Shown here: positions 25,085 to 34,089 of the stretch, piece after piece
Position numbering within the stretch: the stretch's first letter is position 1
How the letters are laid out: every line of letters starts with the position of its first letter
Assembly: GCA_032027005.1 (NCBI GenBank)
Contig: JAVSMW010000007.1
Span: forward strand, 62,001-126,000
DNA: 64,000 nucleotides
Direction: 5' to 3'
Source: JAVSMW01 sp032027005
GTDB lineage: Bacteria; Bacillota; Thermincolia; Thermincolales; UBA2595
Notes under the pieces: generated by a model
Databases searched by the model: none
Seen by the model: the letters and a program-made list of their open reading frames with translations, nothing else
Told to the model about the DNA's origin: nothing
Program-made: the position numbers and the translations under genes

Positions 25085-25756
25085 CTATTTAGGGAAAGCC
25101 CCGGAAAACTTTCTTAATAACTTTAACGTCTTGGTGCCTGCATGGACAAGGAGTCCGCTTTTTTTTAATTCTGCAGAAAATGAGGCCGGACCGGCTACGA
25201 ATGCTTCTTTAAGAGAAGTACTGTCTGTAAAATCCGCGATTTCGAGGTATGACCGGCCTATTTCCCATGGCCAGTGGGCATCTGTGCCCACAGAAAATAA
25301 TTTGCCCCCGGAAACGGCATAAGCCCAGGCCTTCTGGTTATCCGCATCATAGACATTCCTAGCATTATAGACTTCTATCAGGTCAATTTCCTGCTCAATC
25401 TCCTTTAGCGCATCGGAGTCCAGTTTTGAGGTGCGCAGCCGGTCAAAGGGATGGGGAATACAGACCAGACCGCCTTGCTTCCTGATTTCCTCAATGGTTT
25501 TGGCCGGAGACATTCCAGGCTTTATTCTGCTAGTCAAAAAATAACCTATAATCTCTCCCCGGTTGGTCCTAATCTCTTCCCCCACAATTATTTTAATGGG
25601 CGCTTTTTCCCGGAGCCGCAAAGCCCCTTCGATTTCATTATGATCAGTGATCGCAATACACCCCAGGCCACGCCTGAGGGCAGCTGCGAGAACTTTATCC
25701 AAGGGGGTGAGACAGTCCCGGGAATAGTGAGTGTGGACGTGCAGATCGGCTTTCAT
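25085..25756 (-). CDS. PHP-domain metal-dependent phosphoesterase
   Basis: Cytosolic hydrolase of the polymerase-and-histidinol-phosphatase fold, usually binding two or three metals. Metal ligands are visible: DLHVHTHYSRDC (Asp4, His6, His8), ITDHNEIEGA (about 37), the glutamate of GEEI, CIPHPFDR (about 96-103) and GTDAHWP near residue 173. Length 223 aa matches the YciV/TrpH-like short PHP proteins, which act on small phosphate esters such as 5'-phosphates. It overlaps the flippase-like gene by 4 nt (ATGA) and is the fifth gene of a compact operon headed by a UbiA-type phosphoribosyltransferase homologue; a sugar-phosphate substrate would fit but is inference. Confidence 0.88.
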   Translation of the reverse strand: MKADLHVHTHYSRDCLTPLDKVLAAALRRGLGCIAITDHNEIEGALRLREKAPIKIIVGEEIRTNRGEIIGYFLTSRIKPGMSPAKTIEEIRKQGGLVCIPHPFDRLRTSKLDSDALKEIEQEIDLIEVYNARNVYDADNQKAWAYAVSGGKLFSVGTDAHWPWEIGRSYLEIADFTDSTSLKEAFVAGPASFSAELKKSGLLVHAGTKTLKLLRKFSGAFPK

Positions 25757-26757
25757 TCTGACAGCACAGCCTTCTTTTCACGGCCGGAGCTAGTCATATT
25801 GCTAACAAGGCTGAATAGCTTGCGATTTGAAAATATGGCCAGGAGTCCTACAGCCACTCCGAACCACAAGGTGCAGAACCGAATCAGAATAGTTGCCCCG
25901 GCGGCAATACCGGCAGGCACCTGGCCAAGCTTGACCAAAAGCCCCATAATGCTGCCCTCAGCTGCCCCCAGTCCACCGGGCAGCATAGAAACGGCAGCGA
26001 TGATAGAAGAAAAGGCCAGGGTAAAAGTTGCCATCAGAATGGAGACATTAAATCCTAACCCTTTGAAAACAAAATAAAAAGCAACACTTTCAAAAGACCA
26101 GGAAATAATACTGATGGCAATGGTAAAGAACAGTGATTTCATGGTCATCAGCCTATCGGCACTGTCCAGGAGATTTTCTATGACCCCGGTAAAGCCTTTG
26201 ACCACCGGAATTTTAGAACACAATTGAAGGCAAGGCCGGTACAGGACAGGAACTTTGATCACAACCAGCATCCCGGCTAAAAGAAGGGCAATTGCCAGCA
26301 GGGCGGCTCCACCATGCTTAAACAGAGCAACACCGGTTAGGGAAAGCACAATCAGACCGAAACCGTCGGAAAGCCTTTCCGCAAAGACCACAGGAGCGGT
26401 GCGGCTGACAGCGACCCCTTTAAGCTCTTTGAGCAGAAGAGATTTTAATAATTCCCCCGCCTTGCCGGGGGTTATCGTCATAGCCAAACCGCTGAGGAAT
26501 ATGATAAAACTGTCTTTAAGAGAAATACTGACATCAATCAGCTTAAGAAAAAAGTGCCATTTGACGAAACGCAGCAGATAGTTGACAAAGGTCAGGCCCA
26601 GAATCAACGGCAGATACATTACCTTGAATGTTCTTAAAGCAGATACCGTATTCTCAAAGTCAGCAGCAAAAGTAATTGCCGCCACAACCGCCACGCCAAA
26701 CAGGATGGCCCAGATTAGTTTTTTATTTATATTGGACAAGCTACTCACTATACTCAT
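25753..26757 (-). CDS. Flippase-like membrane protein (lysylphosphatidylglycerol synthase TM domain, YbhN/UPF0104 family)
   Basis: Integral membrane protein with about eight hydrophobic segments, related to the flippase half of MprF. Motifs: FLKLIDVSISLKDSFIIFLSGLAMTITPGKAGELLKSLLLK near residues 65-105, which is the family hallmark (TPGKxGE), APVVFAERLSDGFGLI, and SMLPGGLGAAEGSIMGLL in the C-terminal half (P-G-G-x-G-x-x-E). No aminoacyl-transferase domain, so it is not an MprF. Start chosen at ATG 26757 with GGGGGAAG; this overlaps the DUF362 stop by 17 nt. May translocate a polyprenyl-linked or other lipid made by the same operon (inference). Confidence 0.88.
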   Translation of the reverse strand: MSIVSSLSNINKKLIWAILFGVAVVAAITFAADFENTVSALRTFKVMYLPLILGLTFVNYLLRFVKWHFFLKLIDVSISLKDSFIIFLSGLAMTITPGKAGELLKSLLLKELKGVAVSRTAPVVFAERLSDGFGLIVLSLTGVALFKHGGAALLAIALLLAGMLVVIKVPVLYRPCLQLCSKIPVVKGFTGVIENLLDSADRLMTMKSLFFTIAISIISWSFESVAFYFVFKGLGFNVSILMATFTLAFSSIIAAVSMLPGGLGAAEGSIMGLLVKLGQVPAGIAAGATILIRFCTLWFGVAVGLLAIFSNRKLFSLVSNMTSSGREKKAVLSE

Positions 26758-27823
26758 CAAACAGCTTCCCCCACCGTGAGTATTTCTTAACATGTTCCAT
26801 TTTCTTTTTGCCTTTAAAGGGCCACCAGAAGTAATCGTGATAGAAGAAGGAGCCGAAGATAAAGAGATTAACTAACGGGGTTCTAAAAAACAGGTGCTGC
26901 AGGCGTTTTAGGGGGCCAAACCAGAGGAAATCGCCGACAGTTGAGGCAAAATTGTCTCCTACGCTGAATTTAAAGTTGATTTTTTCGATATCTTCCCCTT
27001 TGACTTCAATCTGCCTGGGGTCCCCGATGCCCAGCCCTCTTTCATGGGCAATCCTGATAAAGGGCAGAGACAGTGGATCAAAGCCCATCATTTTGGCCGC
27101 TATAGCATCAATGGCCACCTGATCGTTACTTGCCAGGATATAATCTTTTTCTACCGGCTCCATGGTCCGGGGACCGGGGCCGTTGCCGCAGACTGTACCA
27201 TCCATCACGGCAAACATCCCGGGGTGAATTTCACTTTGAATTGTCAGCAGGTCAACCAGAGTCTCATGGATAACACTGTGGGTATAGTGCCGCTTAGTGT
27301 TTAGCAGGCCGCCAAAGGCATTTTTCATGGCCCCTGTGGTGGTGGTATAAATATGACACTTCATGGTGGGCAGGTGGACGACATTTTTACCGAAAAAGTA
27401 GTCCGGGATCATAATCCCTTCCGGGAAAATCTCATCCAGAACCAGAATCTTACCTTTGGGCCGGTAGTTGACCCATTTCATATCTTCATCTTTAAAATTA
27501 TACAGTACCGGAATCTTAAATTTCTCAAAAAGAGGCAAGTATTTATTAAGTTTTTCTCCTTTAAAGGCATTTGTGACCACAGTCTCGTTCTGGACACAGG
27601 TAAGGTCCTGAAACCCAAGCTCCTGCAGCCCCTTGATGGTTCCTTCCAACTGCCACGGGGTAGTATTGGCGCTAAGATAGGGAAAATGCCAGGAAATATT
27701 GTCTTTTAAAATTGTCGCCGCCGCCGGATCCAGGTGCTTATTGACCTCAGCCTGTTTTAACAATTTGCCGTAATCATCCACCACAGTTTCCGGATTGGTT
27801 TTTAACACATAAACTGTGCTCAT
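26741..27823 (-). CDS. DUF362 domain-containing protein
   Basis: Family of uncharacterised proteins, some with added ferredoxin domains; this one (about 360 aa) has none of the CxxCxxC clusters. Conserved DUF362 parts are visible: ILKDNISWHFPYLSANTTPWQLEGTIKGLQELG, LPTMKCHIYTTTTGAMKNAFGGLLNTKRHYTH at about 165-200, and MDGTVCGNGPGPRTMEPVEKDYILASNDQVAIDAIAAKMMGFDPLSLPFIRIAHERGLG. No signal peptide. Start ATG at 27823 with GGGGTGA, 4 nt after the ABC1 stop. Function unknown; the family's conserved motifs suggest a redox or metal-linked enzyme, but nothing here fixes a reaction. Confidence 0.88.
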   Translation of the reverse strand: MSTVYVLKTNPETVVDDYGKLLKQAEVNKHLDPAAATILKDNISWHFPYLSANTTPWQLEGTIKGLQELGFQDLTCVQNETVVTNAFKGEKLNKYLPLFEKFKIPVLYNFKDEDMKWVNYRPKGKILVLDEIFPEGIMIPDYFFGKNVVHLPTMKCHIYTTTTGAMKNAFGGLLNTKRHYTHSVIHETLVDLLTIQSEIHPGMFAVMDGTVCGNGPGPRTMEPVEKDYILASNDQVAIDAIAAKMMGFDPLSLPFIRIAHERGLGIGDPRQIEVKGEDIEKINFKFSVGDNFASTVGDFLWFGPLKRLQHLFFRTPLVNLFIFGSFFYHDYFWWPFKGKKKMEHVKKYSRWGKLFDEYSE

Positions 27824-27827
27824 TTTA

Positions 27828-29033
27828 TCACCCCAAGCATGTTTTGATAGTTTGGTGCCAGTTGAAAACAATAAAGTTTTTCCGGGCGTAAAAATAAAGG
27901 CCGTGCAAAGTTCTTAGCAGCAGCATAACCTTAAAGGGAATTTCCAAAGGCTCCGCCCAGGCCCGCGAGCCCAGCAAAGTATTCATCTTATACTGCAGCC
28001 GCCAGCCCATAAAATTATAAGCACCGGGGTAATACAGCGGCTCCAGAAGAATGGAAACCAAGTCACCCAAAATTGGCCGGTAGGCTTCTACCGCCTTAGA
28101 CCTGATACCAAGAGCAAGCAAATCGCCGGCCAGTTCATCCTCATCATTGTAGCCGCCCATCAGGAGCCTTGAGGCGGCAGCAGCTTCCACGGCAGAAAAA
28201 TGCACTACTGCGCCAAAATCCAACACCGCCAGTTTCCTCTGCCCGGCTGACAACTCATTTTGGGCAGGGTCATCCTTTGGCGGCCGCCCGGTAAACACAA
28301 GATTGCCGGGATGGGGGTCTGCATGTATTTTATGCAGGAACCTGAGGGATTTTAAAATAAAGGTCAAATATGCCTCTAAAAACCAGCGGTCCAGCCGTCC
28401 TGAATATTTGGTCAGGTCCTGTCCCGCCACCCACTCTGAGGCGATAGCCTGTTCATTACAGGTAATCACCCGGGGAATATAGACAAACCCGTCATTTTCA
28501 AAGATGGTATGAAACTCCTGCTGATCCATAGCCTCTCTGCGGTAGTCACATTCATCCAGGACAGCCCGGCGCAGATTTTCCAACACCGGCAGAAGGCCGC
28601 TTTTTCTCAGCGGCAGCAGCCTGACAGGCCACAACAAAGTTTTCAGGAGCCTGAAGTCACTTTTGATTCTGGCTTCCACCCCGGGATAGCGAACTTTTAA
28701 GGCCAGGCTCCGTTCCGTGGTCTCGACCCGGTACACCTGCCCGATGGAAGCCTGAGCGGCCAGGGTAAAAGTGCCCGGGGACAGGTTTAAGTCATCCAAA
28801 GCCTGCCGGACATTGATATTTACAGCCTTACTTTGTGTACACAGGGTCTGAAAATACCGGTCAGACTGGCCAAAGTCTGCCTGATACAGAGTCATGTGCT
28901 GTCCAACCTTTTGCGGCAGGCCATGCAGTTCACTCATTAAATCTGAGGCATCTCCGTATTTACCCCGGACCAGCTCATTAATCAGTAATAAAAGTTTGTA
29001 AGCCCTGATCAGATTCAAAGCAATTCTCCTCAT
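27828..29033 (-). CDS. ABC1/AarF/UbiB atypical-kinase family protein
   Basis: Protein-kinase-like ATPase family linked to isoprenoid lipid metabolism (UbiB/COQ8). Seen: the KxGQ motif early (LPQKVGQHMTLYQ), an Ala-rich loop AAQASIGQVYRVE replacing the P-loop, the Lys of ALKVRYPG, DECDYRREA, HADPHPGNL in the catalytic loop and VLDFGAVV (DFG). Length 401 aa is shorter than typical UbiB (about 550 aa), lacking the C-terminal membrane helices. The annotated ATG at 29033 has no ribosome site; a TTG at 29018 preceded by AGGAGA is a good alternative. It lies between a UbiA-type enzyme and DUF362 in one operon; that link to prenyl lipids is notable. Confidence 0.88.
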   Translation of the reverse strand: MRRIALNLIRAYKLLLLINELVRGKYGDASDLMSELHGLPQKVGQHMTLYQADFGQSDRYFQTLCTQSKAVNINVRQALDDLNLSPGTFTLAAQASIGQVYRVETTERSLALKVRYPGVEARIKSDFRLLKTLLWPVRLLPLRKSGLLPVLENLRRAVLDECDYRREAMDQQEFHTIFENDGFVYIPRVITCNEQAIASEWVAGQDLTKYSGRLDRWFLEAYLTFILKSLRFLHKIHADPHPGNLVFTGRPPKDDPAQNELSAGQRKLAVLDFGAVVHFSAVEAAAASRLLMGGYNDEDELAGDLLALGIRSKAVEAYRPILGDLVSILLEPLYYPGAYNFMGWRLQYKMNTLLGSRAWAEPLEIPFKVMLLLRTLHGLYFYARKNFIVFNWHQTIKTCLG

Positions 29034-29066
29034 ACCATTTAGGTGAGTTATTTAAAAACCGCAGAA

Positions 29067-29984
29067 TTACTTAAAATAATGCAAGATCAGCGAACAGCTT
29101 ATACCCCATAAGAGAATATTTATGACCATCGGCCAATCCCTGAACAGAGCAGACTCCGGGCTGCCGCCGATGTTTTTCTGGTGAACCAGATACATATATC
29201 TGAAAACCCCATAGATAACAAAGGGAATGGTCCCCATCAGGTATTGAGAATGGCCTGAAGTAAACGTGTACAGGGAGTAGGCCATCACCGTGGAACTCGT
29301 AACCACGGAAATCATCTGCTCCAGCATTTCCGGCTTGTATTCATCCAGGATTTTCCGATGCAAAAAGGCGTCGCCCTCCAGCAGCAGCAATTCATGGCGG
29401 CGCTTGGTGAGAGCCAGAAACAAAGCCAAGAGAAAGGTACACACCAAAAGCCATGGTGAGATATTGACCATAATCGCCGTAGCTCCGGCCACCGCCCGAA
29501 ATACAAAGCCGATGGCAATGGCCAGTACATCTACTATAACCACATTTTTCAGTTTGAAACTGTACGCTGTGGTCAGGGCCAGATAAGCAACAGCACTAGA
29601 ACCAAAATTAATATTAAGCCAAAAAGCAGCGCCCAGAGAGGCCACAGCAGCAAGCACAGCGAATCCCGCAGCCAGTGATGCGTTCAACCGGGAGGATGCC
29701 AGCGGGCGGAATTTTTTGTGCGGATGGGCCCGGTCTTTTTCAATATCAACAATGTCATTGATGATATATACACTTCCCGATAATACACAAAATATTGCAA
29801 AAGCAAACAGAGTCTTCAGCACATAACTTTCAATAAATATTTTCTGGGCAAAAATAATCCCGGCAAAAACAACCAAGTTTTTAGTCCATTGTTTTGGGCG
29901 CATGGTTTTCAGCAAATACCAGGCGGCACTGTGATGAACCGACAACTCAGGGTGAAGCCGGGTGTTTTCGGTTTGTAGTTTCAA
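29067..29984 (-). CDS. UbiA-family prenyltransferase, decaprenyl-phosphate phosphoribosyltransferase-like
   Basis: Integral membrane enzyme with about nine helices. The N-terminal MRPKQWTKNLVVFAGIIFAQKI is characteristic of the 5-phosphoribosyl-1-pyrophosphate:polyprenyl-phosphate branch (Rv3806c-type) rather than of quinone UbiA. First Asp motif NDIVDIEKDRAHPHKKFRP; second region EYKPEMLEQMI after TKRRHELLLLEGD. Length about 305 aa. Start chosen as TTG at 29984 with GGGGGTGG; the longer GTG frame (30020) lacks a site. Predicted to make polyprenyl-phospho-5-phosphoribose, used in known bacteria for arabinose or ribose donors. It heads the operon with ABC1, DUF362, flippase and PHP genes. Substrate assignment is by family only. 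Confidence 0.85.
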   Translation of the reverse strand: MKLQTENTRLHPELSVHHSAAWYLLKTMRPKQWTKNLVVFAGIIFAQKIFIESYVLKTLFAFAIFCVLSGSVYIINDIVDIEKDRAHPHKKFRPLASSRLNASLAAGFAVLAAVASLGAAFWLNINFGSSAVAYLALTTAYSFKLKNVVIVDVLAIAIGFVFRAVAGATAIMVNISPWLLVCTFLLALFLALTKRRHELLLLEGDAFLHRKILDEYKPEMLEQMISVVTSSTVMAYSLYTFTSGHSQYLMGTIPFVIYGVFRYMYLVHQKNIGGSPESALFRDWPMVINILLWGISCSLILHYFK

Positions 29985-30073
29985 GTGACCACCCCCATTC
30001 GTCAGGAACGTAATGCACACTCATTATTTAAGGATACCAAAGGTTGATGGCATTTGTAAACCGCAAATAATTG

Positions 30074-31531
30074 CTAATACGCCCCTTTGCCCGTGAGAAC
30101 CACCGGGATCGTCCGCAGGAGGATTTTTAAGTCCAGCCAGAAACTCCAGTTTTCTATATAATAAACATCAAGCTCCATCCATTTTCTGAAAGAAACCTCG
30201 CTGCGCCCGCTGATCTGCCATAACCCGGTGATCCCGGGAATGACCTCCAGCCTGCGCCATTCGATGTTGCCATATTCCTCTACTTCACTGGGCAGGGGTG
30301 GCCTGGGCCCGACCAGGCTCATATCCCCCTTGATCACATTTAAGAGCTGAGGCAGCTCATCCAGACTGTATTTCCTGAGAAATCTGCCCACCCTGGTGAC
30401 CCTGGGGTCTTCCCTGATTTTAAAGACCGGTCCGTCGGCCTCATTGGCCGCCGCCAGCTCGGCCCGCAGCTCCTCGGCATTAACTACCATGGAACGGAAT
30501 TTATAAAAGTCAAACAAATCCCCGTTTTTACCAACCCTTTTCTGTTTAAAAATTACCGGGCCCGGTGAGTCTAGTTTGATGGCAGTTACTACAGCCAGAA
30601 AAATCGGAGAAACAAAGAGCAGTCCGGTCAGTGAGACTGTCACATCAAAGAGCCGCTTGACGAAAAGAGGCATGCCGCGCATGGGAGTTTTGACAATTCT
30701 CATATAAGGCACAGGCCCCAGCCGTCCCACCTCCACCGAGGTAGTCATCAGGTTAAACATTTCCGGGACAATACGGATCTGTAAATTATACCGCCTGATC
30801 TGAGAAATGATGGAATTTGTGAGTTCACGTTCAGAAGGAATGGTAATCAGAATTTCCTCTGCCCCGGTCCTGGTTACTGCCTCCTGAATATCCCGACTGG
30901 TACTGACTACTTCCACCCCGGCCACAGTCCGGCTCATTTTTTCCGGGTCGTCATCCACAAATCCTGCTATTCTGTAGCCCAGCCCGGGTCTTGACCGGAT
31001 CTCCTCCGCAACCATCTGCCCGACTTCGCCGGCCCCGATGATGAGCAATTTTTTTTGCAGAAATCCGCGTTGAAAAAGTGACAGGGTAATCTGGAGCTTT
31101 ACCATCCGCCAGAGCCAGAGGACAATGATACTGACGGCGATAAAGGCGGCAAAAACGAACCGGGAAAAAAGCTGAACCTTAAATAAATATGACAGAAAAG
31201 CCACTACCAGACCACTGTAGAGGACTGCTTTACTGACCTTAAAAAACTCATCCAGGGCCCCTTCCCGGACCCCCAGGTAATATAAACCGTATTTTTGCAG
31301 CAAAAACACCAAGACTACTACAATCACAAAATAGAATTTCAAATATCCTTCGAAATATGCCAGACTGCTCAGATAATCATAGGAAAAAACCTTGCGCCAC
31401 TGAAAAATCAGGCTGAATTCCCTGCTGATCCGTATGAGGTAAAGGTTAAAATAGCCGATAGTAACCAACAGCACATCCAATGCTGCAAATGCCGCTAAAA
31501 CCAACAAATGAGCCAAGGTCCGCCTTAACAT
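30074..31531 (-). CDS. Undecaprenyl-phosphate sugar-1-phosphate transferase (WcaJ/WbaP-type initiating enzyme)
   Basis: Membrane enzyme that starts a glycan repeat by moving a hexose-1-phosphate onto undecaprenyl phosphate. Order: four N-terminal membrane helices (about 10-130), a CoA-binding-like Rossmann domain (about 140-265, LLIIGAGEVGQMVAEE), and the C-terminal sugar transferase (about 290-485) with KRLFDVTVSLTGLL, FKQKRVGKNGDLFDFYKFRSM, DELPQLLNVIKGDMSLVGPRPPLP and ITGLWQISGRS. Length 485 aa is standard. Start ATG at 31531 with GGGGAGAG, one base after the upstream stop. One of two enzymes of this kind in the window (the other at 60379). Hexose probable, not proven. Confidence 0.92.
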   Translation of the reverse strand: MLRRTLAHLLVLAAFAALDVLLVTIGYFNLYLIRISREFSLIFQWRKVFSYDYLSSLAYFEGYLKFYFVIVVVLVFLLQKYGLYYLGVREGALDEFFKVSKAVLYSGLVVAFLSYLFKVQLFSRFVFAAFIAVSIIVLWLWRMVKLQITLSLFQRGFLQKKLLIIGAGEVGQMVAEEIRSRPGLGYRIAGFVDDDPEKMSRTVAGVEVVSTSRDIQEAVTRTGAEEILITIPSERELTNSIISQIRRYNLQIRIVPEMFNLMTTSVEVGRLGPVPYMRIVKTPMRGMPLFVKRLFDVTVSLTGLLFVSPIFLAVVTAIKLDSPGPVIFKQKRVGKNGDLFDFYKFRSMVVNAEELRAELAAANEADGPVFKIREDPRVTRVGRFLRKYSLDELPQLLNVIKGDMSLVGPRPPLPSEVEEYGNIEWRRLEVIPGITGLWQISGRSEVSFRKWMELDVYYIENWSFWLDLKILLRTIPVVLTGKGAY

Positions 31532-31532
31532 A

Positions 31533-32648
31533 TTACTCTCTCCCCAGATATAACGAGCTATGCTCATCAAATTTTTTCAGTACATACTCATGAAAAACCT
31601 GTTGAAATTTACGGGTATCAAAGCCTTCAGCATGCCTGCGAATAGCCTGCGGGTTAAAATGGCCAGGATCAAAGGCCCGCATGGCCAGAGCCATGGCCTC
31701 AGGAGTCTGGGCGTAAAAGTATGCACCGGTGATACCCTTTTTTACAGTCTCCCTGGCCCCGCCGGCTCCGTATGCTATGACCGGGCGGCCCGCAGCCTGG
31801 GCCTCCACAGGGGTGATCCCAAAATCCTCTTCCCCCGGGAAAAGAAAAGCCCGGCACCTGGCATAATGCCATTTTATTTCTGCATCAGATACGCGGCCCA
31901 AAAGCTTAACGGTGGGCCCGGCCAGGGTCTTTAAACGGTCCATCTCCGGACCTGTGCCAATCACCCTGAGCGGCGCCTGCAATTGATTACAGGCCTGAAT
32001 CGCCAGGTCTACACGTTTATATGGCACCAGCCGCGAAACTACCAGGAAGAAATCCTCAGTTTCATTGGCTGGGGTAAAATAGGTTGTCTCCACAGGAGGG
32101 TGAATTACTTCAGCTTCCCGGCGATAATGCTTCCTAATCCGCCCGGCGACATTGCGGGAATTGGCCACAAAGCAGTCCACCCGGTCAGCGGAAAGCCTGT
32201 CCCACATCCGGAGATAATTCATCAGCCAGGGAATGAGCTTCCGCTTGAGGGTCCCCACATCAGGCCCCTGCAGGTACTCGGTGTAAAAGTCCCAGGCATA
32301 CCGCATGGGCGTATGGCAGTAACAGACGTGTAAGGTGTCAGCCCTGGTCAGGACGCCTTTGGCCACGGAGGAGCTGCTGCTGATGACCAGATCATAGCCG
32401 GTCAGGTCAAACTGCTCCACTGCGGTGGGCATAAGGGGCAGGTATTTGGTGTAGCTCTTTTTCGCCCCGGGCAGCTTCTGAACAAAAGAGGTTCGGATTT
32501 CCATATCGTGAAAGACCGGATCTACTGTATTTGGATTGTACACGGTGGTATAGATGGGGGCATCGGGAAAGAGTTCTTTAATGGCCAGAACGACCCGCTC
32601 CGCCCCGCCCATCTGAGTAAGCCAGTCGGTGATAATTGCAGTTTTCAA
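31533..32648 (-). CDS. Glycosyltransferase family 4
   Basis: Cytosolic GT-B enzyme. Starts LKTAIITDWLTQMGGAERVVLAIKELFPDAPIYTTVYNP, a pattern of WbaZ/mannosyltransferase-type GT4 proteins. Other motifs: CYCHTPMRYAWDFYTEYL at about 110, DCFVANSRNVAGRIRKHY, VVSRLVPYKRVDLAIQA and FPGEEDFGITPVEAQAAGRPVIAYGAGGARETV (EX7E-type). Length about 371 aa. Start taken as TTG at 32648, coupled by a TTGA overlap to the O-antigen-ligase-like gene; a much longer frame upstream (from 32867) is only the shadow of that gene. Probably transfers mannose or a related sugar onto the lipid-linked oligosaccharide. Confidence 0.88.
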   Translation of the reverse strand: MKTAIITDWLTQMGGAERVVLAIKELFPDAPIYTTVYNPNTVDPVFHDMEIRTSFVQKLPGAKKSYTKYLPLMPTAVEQFDLTGYDLVISSSSSVAKGVLTRADTLHVCYCHTPMRYAWDFYTEYLQGPDVGTLKRKLIPWLMNYLRMWDRLSADRVDCFVANSRNVAGRIRKHYRREAEVIHPPVETTYFTPANETEDFFLVVSRLVPYKRVDLAIQACNQLQAPLRVIGTGPEMDRLKTLAGPTVKLLGRVSDAEIKWHYARCRAFLFPGEEDFGITPVEAQAAGRPVIAYGAGGARETVKKGITGAYFYAQTPEAMALAMRAFDPGHFNPQAIRRHAEGFDTRKFQQVFHEYVLKKFDEHSSLYLGRE

Positions 32649-34030
32649 AGAGATCGCCCTCCCGCCCCTGGGTTTATGATAACAGCAAAAGCAGCGGTAA
32701 TGGCCAACAGCAGCCAGACCTGGATATGGACAAGAATACCAAATGAATAGGCGTGGACACCAACCGCCGCCAAGGAAGCTGCCAGGCCCAGCAGCAGCCG
32801 GCGGTCTTCCGGATTCGCTGCCTGCCAACATTGATAAAGGAGCCGCCCCAGACTGCCCAGCACCCAAAGAAAAGCCACTCCACCTATCAGGCCGGTTTCG
32901 GCCAAAATCTCCAGGTACTGGTTATGAGGCTTGGGGACATAAGGAGGGCTTTCTGACCCCAAAGGTCGGAATGAATCATAAAGGGGGCCAAAATTACCCG
33001 GCCCGATGCCTAACACAGGTGAACTCTGAAACATATTCCAAAGAGCGGCCCGGAACCAGGTGCGCTCAGCTTTGGAACGGACACTGGGCAGATACTTGGA
33101 ATCAATGGCCGGTGAGTCGGATTCGCTTTTCTGCAAGGCTTTATAGGTGCCTTCTAAACTGGTATCACCTTGCTCCCTGAGTTTTTCAAAGGCCGGCATT
33201 TGAGCCGTAAATTTATAGGTCACGGCTTTAAAAGCAGATGAATAACCGGGGAAAGCTGTGGCAAGGCCAAATATCAATGAACCAACCAGCACAAAAATAA
33301 GACCCAAGGAAACCAACTGCCGAAAATTGTAGTAAGGTATAAATAATAACAGAAGAATGACGGCGACGCCAAAACCGGCCAGGGCCCCGGCAGAGAAGGT
33401 CGCTGTTAAGGCCAGCAGCAGCAGGACGGCAGCCGGGTAATAAAACAGCGGCCTGGTAAAATTCAGCTTGTACAAGATCGCCGCAGCCAGGAGCGGCAGG
33501 AGGGTAATCAGAAATCCCCCGAAAACCTGGGGCTCACCGGCTGTCCCGTATAACCTGACAGCGGTGGGGTCAGATAAAGGAAATTCTGCCGCTGCCAGGA
33601 CCTGATAAAACTTGACCAATCCATAAATAGCGGCGACTGCCGCCCCTGTCAAAAAAGCCTGCAGGGATTGATATATTTTTTGCCGGCTGTCAAGGGAATT
33701 CACAAGAGCCCAGTAAAAGACGGTGGCAAACAAGAGATATACCAGCTCCTGGGCAGTGCTGAGTTGCAGCATCTGCATTCTGCGCGATGCAACGTTCCAG
33801 AGTGTTGACAACAAATTTGCGGTAAAAAATAATATAAGCGGAATTACCAAAGGAGTCTTTTTTATTTGCTGCCATCTGAGGAGCTCTGGGCTGCGGATAA
33901 CAGTGCCGATTACGAGCAACCCGACCAGACCCCCAAAAATGACGCCTGTAGGCACGCCGTGCCATTTAAGCCATGGAGAAACGGCCAGGAATGGTGTAAC
34001 CGCGATTAATAAATAAAGATAGTAAACCAT
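32645..34030 (-). CDS. O-antigen ligase/polymerase-like membrane protein (Wzy/WaaL family)
   Basis: Polytopic membrane protein (about 461 aa, 11-12 hydrophobic segments) that polymerises or ligates lipid-linked glycans on the outer membrane face. The Wzy_C-type region is visible: GEPQVFGGFLITLLPLLAAAILYK, then a large loop (about 275-345) followed by GIGPGNFGPLYDSF and PKPHNQYLEILAETGLIGGVAFL, the conserved H-N-x-x-L-x-x-x-x-E-x-G signature. Start ATG at 34030 with AAGGGGA; an ORF extension upstream has none. The 60-bp leader and hairpin element copy C separate it from the preceding glycosyltransferase gene. Polymerase and ligase cannot be told apart from sequence. Confidence 0.85.
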   Translation of the reverse strand: MVYYLYLLIAVTPFLAVSPWLKWHGVPTGVIFGGLVGLLVIGTVIRSPELLRWQQIKKTPLVIPLILFFTANLLSTLWNVASRRMQMLQLSTAQELVYLLFATVFYWALVNSLDSRQKIYQSLQAFLTGAAVAAIYGLVKFYQVLAAAEFPLSDPTAVRLYGTAGEPQVFGGFLITLLPLLAAAILYKLNFTRPLFYYPAAVLLLLALTATFSAGALAGFGVAVILLLLFIPYYNFRQLVSLGLIFVLVGSLIFGLATAFPGYSSAFKAVTYKFTAQMPAFEKLREQGDTSLEGTYKALQKSESDSPAIDSKYLPSVRSKAERTWFRAALWNMFQSSPVLGIGPGNFGPLYDSFRPLGSESPPYVPKPHNQYLEILAETGLIGGVAFLWVLGSLGRLLYQCWQAANPEDRRLLLGLAASLAAVGVHAYSFGILVHIQVWLLLAITAAFAVIINPGAGGRSL

Positions 34031-34089
34031 TTGATGTCCCCTTAGCTTAGTAGAATCGCCATAGCTTAGAAAATTCGCCTTAGCAGCAC

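Noticed and set aside
32649..32867. N-terminal extension of the glycosyltransferase frame at 31533
   Set aside because: It is the out-of-frame shadow of the O-antigen-ligase-like gene, and its Gly/Pro/Cys-rich sequence has no family match. The TTG coupled start is preferred.
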